From Acinetobacter sp. ANC 4173 (GTDB taxonomy: Bacteria > Pseudomonadota > Gammaproteobacteria > Pseudomonadales > Moraxellaceae), in assembly GCF_004331255.1 (NCBI RefSeq), contig NZ_SJOF01000006.1:124001-188000 (forward strand): a stretch of 64,000 nucleotides of DNA, written 5' to 3'. The notes under the pieces were generated by a model that was not told where the DNA came from, did not search any database, and saw only the letters and a program-made list of their open reading frames with translations. The position numbers were made by a program, and so were the translations under genes. Shown here piece after piece: positions 44,060 through 55,235 of this stretch (position 1 is the stretch's first letter; the number at the start of each line of letters is the position of its first letter).

Positions 44060-45712
44060 TTATACCGCCAAGACTCGAGCCAATATTTTCTCGACATCTT
44101 GCTGTTGTACTTCAAGTATCCCCACAACACGACCATGGAAAGTCTGATAACGGGATTGAATAAATGCATCTGCAATGAATGCAGGGGCATATTGTTGTAA
44201 TAAACTGGCTTGTGCCAAAATCACCAACCGACTGACTAAGCTTCGTGCCATAAACTGGAGTTGCTCAGGCACTTGCTGAAATAACTGTAGCAATTGTTGC
44301 AGTTCTGCTTGTAATAATGGCTGTTGCTTGGCTATGTTTGTAAAAGACTGCAACAACACCTGCATGGATTCTGGTTCTCGTTGAATCGCCCGCAATACAT
44401 CTAAGCACATCACATTGCCTGAACCTTCCCAAATGGTATTTACAGGCGCTTCTTTAAAAATTCGCGCCATAATTCCCGTATCGACATAGCCGTTGCCACC
44501 AAAAACCTCCATCATTTCACCTGTTAGCTCCACCGCACGTTTGCATATCCAGAACTTGGCAGCAGGTGTCATTATTCTTTTCCATGCCACCGATAAGGCA
44601 TCATCCTGTTCATAACAGTGTGCCAAATGGAAACTGAGTTGTACTGCGGCTTCGGTTTCCAAAGCTAAATCCACCAAAACAGCTTGCATCAACGGGTGTT
44701 CAGATAAATGTTTTCCAAAAGTCTGACGCTGTCGGGTATACGCAAGGCACTGCACCAAAGCTTGTCTTAACATAGCACTACTGCCTACCGAACAAGTGAG
44801 TCGGGTGTAATTCGCCATTTCAATAATAGTGGGAATACCGCGTCCTACTTCTCCAATCATGATGCCCCAAGCCTCTTTAAATTCAACTTCGGAACTGGAG
44901 TTACTGCGGTTGCCCACTTTGTCTTTCAAGCGCTGGATATGGATCGGGTTCTTGGTGCCATCCTCTAACCAGCGTGGTACAAAGAAACAGGCCAAACCAT
45001 CTTGTTCAGTTTGTGCCACCACTAAATGTGCATCACACATCGGAGCAGAGAAAAACCATTTATGCCCTGTTAGCAAATAGGCTTGACCACGCCCCGACTC
45101 TGCAACTGGAATCGCAATGGTTTCATTGGCTCGCACATCTGAACCACCCTGCTTTTCGGTCATGCCCATACCCAACCAAATTGATTTTTTCTGACTGATT
45201 GGCACATCACGCGCATCGTATTCAGTCGATAGCAGCTTACTGCCAATTTTTTCCCACAATTCAGGTTCACGTTGCAGCAATGGAATACTGCCTAGCGTCA
45301 TTGCGGTGGGACATAAGCTGCCACATTCGACTTGTCCACTCAAATAAAAGCGTGCCGCCCAATCCATCCACGCAGTTTGGGATTGCGGTGCAATAAAAGG
45401 ATGCGCATGTACAGCATGATTTCGATTCAATTGCATCCATTGATGCCATGCAGGATGGAACTCAATAAAATCTTTGCGACGTCCTCGTGCATCGAAGGCA
45501 TGTAAGATCGGGGTATGCCGATTAGCTTGATCTGCATATTGGTAATATTCTGCCGAACCTGCAACTTGTCCCAACTCATCCAAAGCGACCTGATCCTGAC
45601 TGCCATATCGAGTCAAAATTTCTTGTAGAACCTGATCGCTGCTCAATAGGTTATAGTCCTGCTTTTCATCAAATTGATTACTGATTTGATGAGTTGTCCA
45701 TGTATTCATCAT
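44060..45712 (-). CDS. AidB-like acyl-CoA dehydrogenase
   Basis: A 550-residue flavoprotein of the AidB branch. Features: a long N-terminal region, the FAD-side motif GMGMTEKQGGSDVRANET, LTGHKWFFSAPMCDAHLVVAQT, the family block YTRQRQTFGKHL, and EMMEVFGGNGYVDTG near residue 420. The C-terminal part (about 470-550) is the extra domain of AidB. In E. coli, AidB is induced by alkylation damage. Its catalytic substrate is unclear. It is divergent from the TetR gene (80 bp), a likely regulator. Confidence 0.83.
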   Translation of the reverse strand: MMNTWTTHQISNQFDEKQDYNLLSSDQVLQEILTRYGSQDQVALDELGQVAGSAEYYQYADQANRHTPILHAFDARGRRKDFIEFHPAWHQWMQLNRNHAVHAHPFIAPQSQTAWMDWAARFYLSGQVECGSLCPTAMTLGSIPLLQREPELWEKIGSKLLSTEYDARDVPISQKKSIWLGMGMTEKQGGSDVRANETIAIPVAESGRGQAYLLTGHKWFFSAPMCDAHLVVAQTEQDGLACFFVPRWLEDGTKNPIHIQRLKDKVGNRSNSSSEVEFKEAWGIMIGEVGRGIPTIIEMANYTRLTCSVGSSAMLRQALVQCLAYTRQRQTFGKHLSEHPLMQAVLVDLALETEAAVQLSFHLAHCYEQDDALSVAWKRIMTPAAKFWICKRAVELTGEMMEVFGGNGYVDTGIMARIFKEAPVNTIWEGSGNVMCLDVLRAIQREPESMQVLLQSFTNIAKQQPLLQAELQQLLQLFQQVPEQLQFMARSLVSRLVILAQASLLQQYAPAFIADAFIQSRYQTFHGRVVGILEVQQQDVEKILARVLAV

Positions 45713-45791
45713 CTTTATTTTGCTCTTGTTCTGATTCGATTTTCATTTCAGTATAGAGAAAAAATGACCTTGATATGTTCAGCTTTGTGCC

Positions 45792-46412
45792 ATGAAGAAT
45801 CCTGAGATCCAAGTCCGTCGTAGACCGCGTCAATCCAGAGCCAAGCGCACGCAAGAAGCTTTGCAAGAAAGTTTTGTTCGGCTTTTACATGAGCGTCATG
45901 CGCATGAAATCACCATTCGTGAAATTACGGATATGGCAGGTGTTGGTTTAGGTACGTTTTATGAGTACTTTTCCAAGAAAGAAGATTTGGTTGCATTAAC
46001 CATTCATCAACATGTAAAAGGTAATGCTGAGCTACTCAAAAGTTATGCACAAAGCCTGATGGAGTTATCCACAAAATTAAGTTTTGAGGACTATTTAGAG
46101 CAGATTATTCATTTTCAACTTGAGCGGATTCAGGCTCGGCAGTTTCTTTGGGCACAGACTTTTTTACTGGAACGGCAGGTTTCAAACATTGAAAGTTACC
46201 GTAAAAGTTATGCCATGATGGTGCAAATGTGGCACAGCATTCTTATGCCTTATGTGGGAGATGAAACACAACTCAAGCGTCTGAGTTTAAATGTACAACG
46301 GCTGTGTTATGGCTTTGTGTCACAAACCTTGTTGGTCGAGCCAGAGTTTAAGCACTGGCATATTTTAGAACAAGACATTCAACTCACCTTAACTGTGTGG
46401 ATTAATCAGTAA
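45792..46412 (+). CDS. TetR-family transcriptional regulator
   Basis: A 206-residue regulator with the N-terminal HTH RTQEALQESFVRLLHERHAHEITIREITDMAGVGLGTFYEYFSKKEDLVALTI (about 20-70), a clear TetR DNA-binding domain, and a helical ligand domain. It is divergent from the AidB-like gene and probably controls it. A degraded paralog fragment occurs at 46960-47067. Confidence 0.88.
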   Translation: MKNPEIQVRRRPRQSRAKRTQEALQESFVRLLHERHAHEITIREITDMAGVGLGTFYEYFSKKEDLVALTIHQHVKGNAELLKSYAQSLMELSTKLSFEDYLEQIIHFQLERIQARQFLWAQTFLLERQVSNIESYRKSYAMMVQMWHSILMPYVGDETQLKRLSLNVQRLCYGFVSQTLLVEPEFKHWHILEQDIQLTLTVWINQ

Positions 46413-46470
46413 ATTCACGTGCACTAACTCAAGATACACCCATTGTAATTTTTATAGAACGCAGGACTTA

Positions 46471-46508
46471 ATATGAGAAACCACCTATCGTGGCGGTTTC
46501 TCATATCA
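46471..46508. repeat. Inverted-repeat hairpin downstream of tetR
   Basis: Arms ATATGAGAAACC and GGTTTCTCATAT (12 bp) enclose a 14-base region. There is no T tract, so it is either a terminator of unusual type or a structural element between convergent genes. Confidence 0.5.
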
Positions 46509-46542
46509 GATACATCGGTAATTTATAAACCACCATGTATTA

Positions 46543-46857
46543 CTATGCCTTAGGCGGTTGTGGATGATCTTTACCGTTCATATTTTTAGGTGGCATAGGG
46601 CAACCATTGGCATCTTTCGGTGGTTGCGGGCGGTCTTTGCCCTGTGCACCTTTCGGTGGTTGTGGACGATCTTTTCCTTGAGCGCCTTTTGGTGGTTGTG
46701 GACAGCCTTGAGCATTCATGGCATTGTGATGTGCTGAATCATGCTGCATATGAACTTGCGAGTTTTGAGTATCTGTAGATGAGTTTGCTGCTAATGCAGT
46801 GTCAGCTATAACCAATGAACTTGCACTTAAAATTAGGCTAGATAGGATTTTTTTCAT
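46543..46857 (-). CDS. Exported proline-rich repeat protein, unknown function
   Basis: A 104-residue protein with a signal peptide (MKKILSSLILSASSLVIADTALA) and a His/Gln-rich segment, followed by tandem units of about 12 residues built on PQPPKGAQGKDR. Two units are near-perfect at DNA level, and three degenerate PxPPK copies follow. The mature chain is basic and disordered. No function can be assigned. I start at the ATG at 46857 because the hydrophobic core follows it directly. Repeat number could vary by slippage. Confidence 0.7.
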   Translation of the reverse strand: MKKILSSLILSASSLVIADTALAANSSTDTQNSQVHMQHDSAHHNAMNAQGCPQPPKGAQGKDRPQPPKGAQGKDRPQPPKDANGCPMPPKNMNGKDHPQPPKA

Positions 46858-47316
46858 TGTGATGAATCTCATTTGTTTCACTTATTCTCACCATCCTATA
46901 AACCAATTATGAATTTTTAATGGATTCATCCAGTTAAACCGAAATTTTATAAACAATAGAATTTTAATTATCCAGAGTACATTCAAAGTCCAAGTTTTTT
47001 CCATAACATGATGCTACTGATGTGGCACAGTATTCTTAAACCTAATGTTGGTGACACCGAGGCATGAATTGCTTAGCTCTAAATAAACATGTTCCTTTTA
47101 GTAAGTTAATAAGCATCTTGAAATTACAGAACCCAGCAATATTTCTCACTAGAAAGCCAACTTATTGCAAAGCTAGCTTCTTTTAGAATTTTAAGCATTC
47201 GATATTTTAATTAATATAAAAGTATATCTCACATAATATTATTTAGCTAAATAGAAACTATTTACAAGATAGTATTTAATAGAATCAAAAGAATATGAAT
47301 ATTATCGAGATATAAA
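46858..47316. other. AT-rich region with remnants (459 bp)
   Basis: Very AT-rich DNA. It holds the tetR-like remnant described separately. The rest shows no coding or RNA signal I can support. Confidence 0.45.
46960..47067 (+). pseudogene. Remnant of a tetR paralog
   Basis: Reading from 46960, the frame gives a peptide ending MMLLMWHSILKPNVGDTEA before TGA at 47065-47067. It aligns with MMVQMWHSILMPYVGDETQ of the intact TetR (46209-46267), with residues upstream (IQS against IES) also matching. About 30 codons survive. The head and tail of the gene are gone. Confidence 0.72.
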
Positions 47317-47583
47317 ATGAAAGATAAAATCATAGATATATTGAAACATGTATGGAATCCAAAATTTGATTTAGACAACAATTATGAATATCAACATCTA
47401 CACGATGTGGCAAACTTTATATTAGATGTGTTAGATGATGATCAACGTAAAATAAGGATTAATGAATTTCTTAAAAGAAATTCAATTAAAAGATATCAAG
47501 GTGACATATCTCCTGATAAGTCTGATTCAGTAACATCATTAATCTTAGGTTGGGCAAATCCGCTAAAAAAACAGGAGATATAA
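47317..47583 (+). CDS. Small AT-rich gene of unknown function
   Basis: An 88-residue, Asp/Lys-rich, probably soluble protein (MKDKIIDILKHVWNPKFDLD...). A weak GAGAT lies before the ATG. I do not recognise a domain. Base composition is lower in GC than the surroundings, suggesting transfer. Its stop codon overlaps the ribosome-binding region of the SUKH-like remnant that follows, which suggests a former two-gene unit. Confidence 0.5.
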   Translation: MKDKIIDILKHVWNPKFDLDNNYEYQHLHDVANFILDVLDDDQRKIRINEFLKRNSIKRYQGDISPDKSDSVTSLILGWANPLKKQEI

Positions 47584-47813
47584 TTACTCAAAACACATCA
47601 AATTTTTCACTGTATTCTGAGCAAGAATTACCAACTAATTTTAGCTACCCTCAGCTGTTTATAAATATAAGCTAAAATAGCAAGGACATTGATGTTGGGA
47701 ATGATGATACTGATGGTGATCTATCAGTTTTTGTTTTTGATCTAGGTGATATGCCACATCATATAAAGTTTAAAAACTTCAAATGTTGGTTAGAGGAAGC
47801 TCTTAGTTTTTAA
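47584..47813 (+). pseudogene. Degenerate SUKH/SMI1-KNR4-like immunity gene
   Basis: In one frame from about 47583, the peptide runs TQNTSNFSLYSEQELPTNF..., hits TAA at 47673, and continues to ...DDTDGDLSVFVFDLGDMPHH... and KFKNFKCWLEEALSF, ending at TAA 47811-47813. The ending pattern DGD-x-VFVFD...NF-x-WLEEAL resembles the SMI1/KNR4 (SUKH) immunity family. AGGAGATATA precedes an ATT where an ATG would be expected. The total length is about half of a normal SUKH domain, so an internal deletion is likely. The family call is tentative. Confidence 0.5.
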
Positions 47814-47944
47814 TTTTGCTAAAATCAACATAATACAGCTTTTACGAAATGGATTTAATCATTTAGATATTTCAGTACCTTGAAATTAGTAAAAAATTAA
47901 TTGTACAAATATTTGCCTTTTTAGATGCACAATTATGACTTCAC

Positions 47945-47972
47945 AAAAAACCGCCCTTACGAGCGGTTTTTT
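47945..47972 (-). terminator. katG terminator
   Basis: Stem AAAAAACCGC/GCGGTTTTTT with an eight-base loop and flanking T tract, 13 bp after the katG stop. Confidence 0.9.
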
Positions 47973-47984
47973 ATTTTGCGAAAA

Positions 47985-50487
<2,503 letters not shown>

Positions 50488-50943
50488 ATGCAGAATGATC
50501 TCGACCACATCATTCAACAATATGACATCATCTTATTTGATGCGATTTGTGTCATCTGTAATGGTTGGGCACGTTTTATCATTCAACATGATCCGCAGGC
50601 TCAATTCAAACTCGCTTCAGCCCAATCGCCTTTGGGAGAAAAAATTCTTGAATATTATGGTCTGTCGACCACGCATTACACCACCATGATTGTAATTATC
50701 AATGGGCAATTATTTACAGAATCTACCGCCTTGTTAAAAGTTATGGCTCGGCTCGGTCTACCTTTCTCTCTAATGAAGATGGGTGATCTTATTCCCCGAC
50801 CATTTCGGGATTTTCTGTATCGTCGGGTTGCACTCAATCGCTATACCCTTTTTGGTAAAACTGATGATTGCCTCATTCCATCCCCAGAAAATAAACATCA
50901 TTTTCTAGAACAGGTCATCCGTGGACACTCAACGACTCAATAA
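50488..50943 (+). CDS. DCC/DUF393 thiol-disulfide oxidoreductase-like protein
   Basis: A 151-residue protein of the DCC family, named for the D-x-x-C-x-x-C motif near the N-terminus. Here it reads D18-A-I-C21-V-I-C24 in ILFDAICVICNGW. The later block DFLYRRVALNRYTLFGK is also typical. Its redox role is not characterised. The next gene begins 23 bases inside it, so the pair is translationally coupled. Confidence 0.83.
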   Translation: MQNDLDHIIQQYDIILFDAICVICNGWARFIIQHDPQAQFKLASAQSPLGEKILEYYGLSTTHYTTMIVIINGQLFTESTALLKVMARLGLPFSLMKMGDLIPRPFRDFLYRRVALNRYTLFGKTDDCLIPSPENKHHFLEQVIRGHSTTQ

Positions 50944-51322
50944 AAAAACGCTGCAAACCATTCGTATGAGCCTAGCAATCTTGTGGATTTATCAAGGTCT
51001 AATTCCCAAAATTCTATTTCAAGCCGAGGATGAACGCCGTATTTGGATGTTACAGGGATTCAATGAACATGCTGCAATTAGCCTGATGCAATGTTCTGGC
51101 GCAATCGAAATCATATTTGGAGCATTCTTTTTAACGGGTTATAAAACCTTAGCGCTTCATTATCTCAATATTGTCGGCATGCTTGGATTAAGCTTTTTAA
51201 TTTTGATTGTCGATCCACACTATTTCACTCAAGCCTTTAATCCATTTGTTATGAATATCGCGATGCTGGCTTTGTCCTTAACCGCCATTCGCCTTCTCAA
51301 AGATCCAGAAAGAAACGCATAA
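50921..51322 (+). CDS. DoxX-like membrane protein
   Basis: A 133-residue protein with four hydrophobic segments and the DoxX-like pattern LAILWIYQGLIPKILF. The start is a GTG at 50921, overlapping the DCC gene. A later ATG (about 15 codons in, at MSLAILW) is possible. DoxX proteins are quinone/redox-linked membrane proteins, and pairing with a DCC protein suggests a shared redox task. The function is unproven. Confidence 0.75.
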   Translation: MDTQRLNKKTLQTIRMSLAILWIYQGLIPKILFQAEDERRIWMLQGFNEHAAISLMQCSGAIEIIFGAFFLTGYKTLALHYLNIVGMLGLSFLILIVDPHYFTQAFNPFVMNIAMLALSLTAIRLLKDPERNA

Positions 51323-51344
51323 TCAACAACATTCAACGTCAATA

Positions 51345-52394
51345 TTAAACAATTAAACGCTTGCCTTCACGAATGCAATAAAACGGATTCATTAATTTTG
51401 ACGAACCGCGCATCGCTACATGTAAATCATGCTCAGGTTGCTCATGGGCTTCATCGGTCAACTGATAGGTTCGATAATGAATGGCCAATGAACATTTGGC
51501 ATGTAAATCTTTATGCGCCTGAAAAGCATCTTCAGGATTCATATGCATATAACGCATCAACTCACGTGGCTCATAAGCACCAATCGGCAACAAGGCAATG
51601 CGTGGAGGCCCCAAACGGCTATGAATTTCCTTAAAATGCGGTGAATAGCCTGTATCGCCCGCAAAGAAACTATATTCACGCCCCTGTTTAACCGCAAAAC
51701 CACCCCAAAGCGCCATGTTCTGATCACGTATTCCACGACCAGAGCCATGTTGTGCTGGGGTATAAATCAATTCCAGTTCATGAAACTGTGCAGATTGCCA
51801 CCAGTCCAGTTCAATCACATGCATACTTTTCGGTAAATACCAACCATTACCCAAACCTGTGTAAATTGGCATGGCAAATTTGTTATGCAACCAGTTCAGG
51901 CTTGCCAAATCCATATGATCATAATGATTATGACTCAGCAACACCGCATGAATGGGCGGCAATTCTTCTAGCGCAATACCTGCGGGACAAAATCGCTTCG
52001 GTCCACGCCCCTGTTTCGGACTGACAAATTCTGCCCAAACAGGATCCGTGAGAAAATTATAAGGACCAATCTGTAATAACACAGTGGCATGTCCCACAAA
52101 CCAGATTTGCCAATCATTCAGTGCTGCATTAGGACGACTTTGTGGCAATACACGTGGGGTTGTAGAAGCAGCCTCTAATGGGGTTTCTTTGTCCCAAGTC
52201 GATGACTTTCGTTTTAACAACCACTTGAACAAATCAAAATGGCTACGCCCCTCTGGTGCATGCAGAGGATTCAAAAATCGCGTGCCATTAAAGTGTGCAG
52301 ATTCAAGATACTGAAAAGCGGGTTTACGCCAAGTATGTGACCAACACTCTTGGGTTTTAATCTGAAAATGTGGTTGTTCTAAGTTCTGCTTCAT
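51345..52394 (-). CDS. MBL-fold metallohydrolase (NAPE-phospholipase D-like)
   Basis: A 349-residue metallo-beta-lactamase-fold enzyme. The metal-binding SHNHYDHMD (H-x-H-x-D-H), FVGHATVLLQIGPYNFLTDPVW and FFAGDTGYSPHFKEI are those of the NAPE-PLD/RomA/UlaG-like group. The N-terminal about 75 residues are an extension. Substrates are probably phosphodiesters or lactones, but none is shown. It converges with the DoxX gene and lies just downstream of the hca operon. Confidence 0.85.
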   Translation of the reverse strand: MKQNLEQPHFQIKTQECWSHTWRKPAFQYLESAHFNGTRFLNPLHAPEGRSHFDLFKWLLKRKSSTWDKETPLEAASTTPRVLPQSRPNAALNDWQIWFVGHATVLLQIGPYNFLTDPVWAEFVSPKQGRGPKRFCPAGIALEELPPIHAVLLSHNHYDHMDLASLNWLHNKFAMPIYTGLGNGWYLPKSMHVIELDWWQSAQFHELELIYTPAQHGSGRGIRDQNMALWGGFAVKQGREYSFFAGDTGYSPHFKEIHSRLGPPRIALLPIGAYEPRELMRYMHMNPEDAFQAHKDLHAKCSLAIHYRTYQLTDEAHEQPEHDLHVAMRGSSKLMNPFYCIREGKRLIV

Positions 52395-52573
52395 GTAGTG
52401 TCATTATCTATAAGAAATATCACATTCACTGCAATAACATGAATGTCGAGATTGGCGTGTTTCTTATTGTAGATACTCTGTTTGGTAATTCAAGCCAAAC
52501 TGTAAAATATACGCCTTAGTCTCCGCTGGAGTCAGGTGAGATAGCAACGCAAGTGGTCATACTCAAATTTGAT

Positions 52574-52612
52574 AAAAAAAAGCGGCAGACTGGAATTCAG
52601 CCTAGTCTGCCG
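52574..52612 (-). terminator. Terminator of the hca/mhpB operon
   Basis: Minus-strand stem CGGCAGACT/AGTCTGCCG with a 12-base loop and a T8 tract, 20 bp after the hcaD stop. Confidence 0.92.
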
Positions 52613-52631
52613 AGGTTGTAAACCCAGAAAT

Positions 52632-53858
52632 TTAAGCAATTTTGCGTAAGTCTAAACCCTGATCTAAATGCTTTTCCGCTTCAAATACTGCTTGTTTAGC
52701 AATTAATTTTTTCAAGTGACGCATCTCTTTGGCTGCGTTCACGGTGATCGCCCCCACAATAATGCCATCGCTTACACCGAACAGCACACAAGAACAAGCT
52801 GAACCTAAAGTGGCATCCATTTCACCACGAACTATCCATTCTGCTGCGGCCATATCGCCGACAAATTGATAGTTAATATCGAGCTGATCCGTCCAGAACC
52901 ATGCAGGATTTGGTTTTGGATGCTCTACACCCATCACGTGACGTGCAAAAATTCCTGCTTGCAGATTGGCATTTTCCCATGTTTCCACACGACGATACTG
53001 CCCATCTGCACGTAACTGAGTCGCAACATCACCCGCGGCATAAATGTCGGGATGTGAAGTTTGGCAGTTTTCATTGACCTGAATCGCCCCCTCCACCGCT
53101 AAACCAGCATCTAGCGCGAGCTGTGCATTCGGGACAATGCCAATGCCATAAATCACGGCATCTGCACGTAACTGTTCCCCTGTTGCAAGAGTGATTACCA
53201 CGGTTTCACCATCTAAATGACAGTGATTAATGGCGCTATTCAAGCGCACATCGACACCCGCAAGACGTTGCTGTGCCAATAAAAACTCACTCAAAATCTG
53301 CGGGGATGAACGCCCCATCACCATCGGCCCCATTTCAATCACGGTCACTTGGCAATCTTTAAAACGCGCAGAGGATGCTAACTCAAGACCGATTACACCA
53401 CCGCCAATCAGTACAATTCGCTGTCCAGCTTGTAGCACAGGCACCAGCGTTTGAGAATCTTCCAAATTACGTAAGGTATAAACGTGTTGACCTAAAGCAT
53501 CGAAATTCGGCAGGCGACGTGCTGCACCGCCAGTCGCAAGCAACAGTTTGTCATAAGCAATCACATCACCCTTTTGCAATTCAACGGTTTTTGCCTCAGG
53601 GTTGATTTTCACCACGCCATTACCACGGATATGCGTGACACCTAAAGTCGTCAATTTCTCTTCCGATAAAATCTCAACCTTGGTTTCTTCGGGCTTTAAA
53701 ATCACATCTTTGGATAAAGGTGGACGTTCATAAGGCAAATGAACTTCATCCCCAATCAGGATAATGTTGCCCTCATACTTGTTCCCGCGGAGTTCTAAAA
53801 TCGCACTCGCACCTGCCTGTCCTGCACCAACGATGACAATAGTTTCAATATTGCTCAT
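52632..53858 (-). CDS. hcaD: Ferredoxin-NAD+ reductase of the aromatic dioxygenase
   Basis: A 408-residue flavoprotein with an FAD loop (TIVIVGAGQAGASAILELR), NAD loop (IVLIGGGVIGLELASSARF) and the AGDVATQ motif. It matches the HcaD/BphA4 type reductase that passes electrons from NADH to the Rieske ferredoxin. The start is the ATG at 53858 with AGGG, eight bases upstream (a GTG three codons earlier is in frame). It lies five bases after mhpB, and is the last gene before the operon terminator. Confidence 0.92.
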   Translation of the reverse strand: MSNIETIVIVGAGQAGASAILELRGNKYEGNIILIGDEVHLPYERPPLSKDVILKPEETKVEILSEEKLTTLGVTHIRGNGVVKINPEAKTVELQKGDVIAYDKLLLATGGAARRLPNFDALGQHVYTLRNLEDSQTLVPVLQAGQRIVLIGGGVIGLELASSARFKDCQVTVIEMGPMVMGRSSPQILSEFLLAQQRLAGVDVRLNSAINHCHLDGETVVITLATGEQLRADAVIYGIGIVPNAQLALDAGLAVEGAIQVNENCQTSHPDIYAAGDVATQLRADGQYRRVETWENANLQAGIFARHVMGVEHPKPNPAWFWTDQLDINYQFVGDMAAAEWIVRGEMDATLGSACSCVLFGVSDGIIVGAITVNAAKEMRHLKKLIAKQAVFEAEKHLDQGLDLRKIA

Positions 53859-53863
53859 TTGAT

Positions 53864-54829
53864 TCACCCTTTTAACTCAGCCGATACAATACCAAAGCCC
53901 GCAATCCACTCGCTGATGTCTTCATAACAATGCGTCGTCATCTCGTATTCACCGAGTTCATGTAAGGCAGCAAATGCCGCCATCCAAGAACGGACTTCCT
54001 GACCACCACGTCCACCATCACGGCGAATGTCTGCTTCAGTCATCGCTTCAATTGTGGCGAAGTCTGCTTTGGCAAATGTTTCAAGCAATGCACGATCCCA
54101 TTCTGGATTGAGCGGCACGGCAACAGATTGATCCCCCGCAGCCAGTTTTTGCCCAACCGCAATAATTTTGGCTTGACGATTATTCCGCGACTCTACGGAT
54201 GGGTTACGTCCACAAATCAAAAACTCTTCCACTTCTGGCGGTACAGCGCCCATTTGTGGGGTCGGAGGATCATGCGAAAGCCCGCCTGTTCCTAAAATTA
54301 GGACTCGTTCATTTTCAAGATTTAAGGACTGAATAAACTGTCCGACGGCACGTCCTAAAGCAATGGTTCGCTTGGTGGTGGGCATTGGTGCCGCTGCACC
54401 ATTAATAAAAATAGGAATGGTGGGATAACGATCTAGCTGACCATCACACAGGAAATGTAGTGGTTGCGTCACGCCATGGTCAGCTTGCATTCGGTAGGAA
54501 TAGACAACATCGACCCCTTCATCAAGTACACGACGCACCAAAGCAATCGCAGTGTCTTCAGGGACATTAATTTTGTCGTTGTCTTTACCATAGTCCCAAT
54601 CGCCTGCCGCAGTTGCACGAATACCCACACAGAAACTTGGCATCAAATCATAGAAAAAACCATTAAAATGGTCTGGACCAAAGGTAATAATGAGGGTTGG
54701 GTCATACGCTTTGACTTCTGCCGAAAGTTGGGCAAAAGTCTCACGGACAATCTGTTCTTTACGCTGTTCTTGCGGTGAAGCAAATTCCATTAAGGGACTG
54801 TGCGATGCACAAATGAGTTTAACGGCCAT
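53864..54829 (-). CDS. mhpB: 3-carboxyethylcatechol 2,3-dioxygenase (MhpB-type)
   Basis: A 321-residue extradiol dioxygenase of the LigB superfamily. It shares with MhpB the segments ASHSPLMEF, ITFGPDHFNGFFYDLMP, YRMQADHGVTQPLHFL and LGTGGLSHDPPTP, which carry the metal-binding and catalytic His residues. It cleaves 3-(2,3-dihydroxyphenyl)propionate. The start at 54829 has GGAG upstream. E. coli MhpB is similar in length (314). It lies after a repeat-rich 400-bp gap from hcaB, and is followed directly by hcaD. Confidence 0.93.
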   Translation of the reverse strand: MAVKLICASHSPLMEFASPQEQRKEQIVRETFAQLSAEVKAYDPTLIITFGPDHFNGFFYDLMPSFCVGIRATAAGDWDYGKDNDKINVPEDTAIALVRRVLDEGVDVVYSYRMQADHGVTQPLHFLCDGQLDRYPTIPIFINGAAAPMPTTKRTIALGRAVGQFIQSLNLENERVLILGTGGLSHDPPTPQMGAVPPEVEEFLICGRNPSVESRNNRQAKIIAVGQKLAAGDQSVAVPLNPEWDRALLETFAKADFATIEAMTEADIRRDGGRGGQEVRSWMAAFAALHELGEYEMTTHCYEDISEWIAGFGIVSAELKG

Positions 54830-55235
54830 GTGTGACTCCAAAATAGAAACCGTCGCTTAATGACTGTGTTTCCTTAATATATGCAAAGATTTCAATATAA
54901 AGACTGGGTCAAAATTAAGCGTTGAAATGATGAAGCGGAGTCTTTCCAATAAAGCATAAACTTTCGGACTAACCTTCGGTTCGACCTACTTTTCGTTTGG
55001 GAAAAGTAGGCAAAACTATTGTCATTCGCAAAACTCGGCAACAACCATCACGACATTGACAGGTCGCAGAAACATTTCGTTTTAGCTTTAGTCCTGCCTC
55101 AAACAATTGCGAATGACTTTTCCGCGTACCCAAGATTTTTGAAATACTCATCAAACCTAATTGAGTTTAGATTCGAGATTTCTTTACGTTTCAAAGCGCT
55201 GAAGACCCGAAATGATGAGTAGTTCAGTGAATCCA
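54830..55235. repeat. 406-bp spacer with inverted-repeat element, between hcaB and mhpB
   Basis: The gap splits an otherwise tight operon. It contains a 10-bp hairpin CCTACTTTTC/GAAAAGTAGG (54985-55010, loop GTTTGG). Further along is an 11-bp inverted repeat, GTCATTCGCAA (55021-55031) with TTGCGAATGAC (55107-55117). No ORF has a ribosome-binding site. It resembles intergenic repeats elsewhere in this window (7101-7124). Confidence 0.6.
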
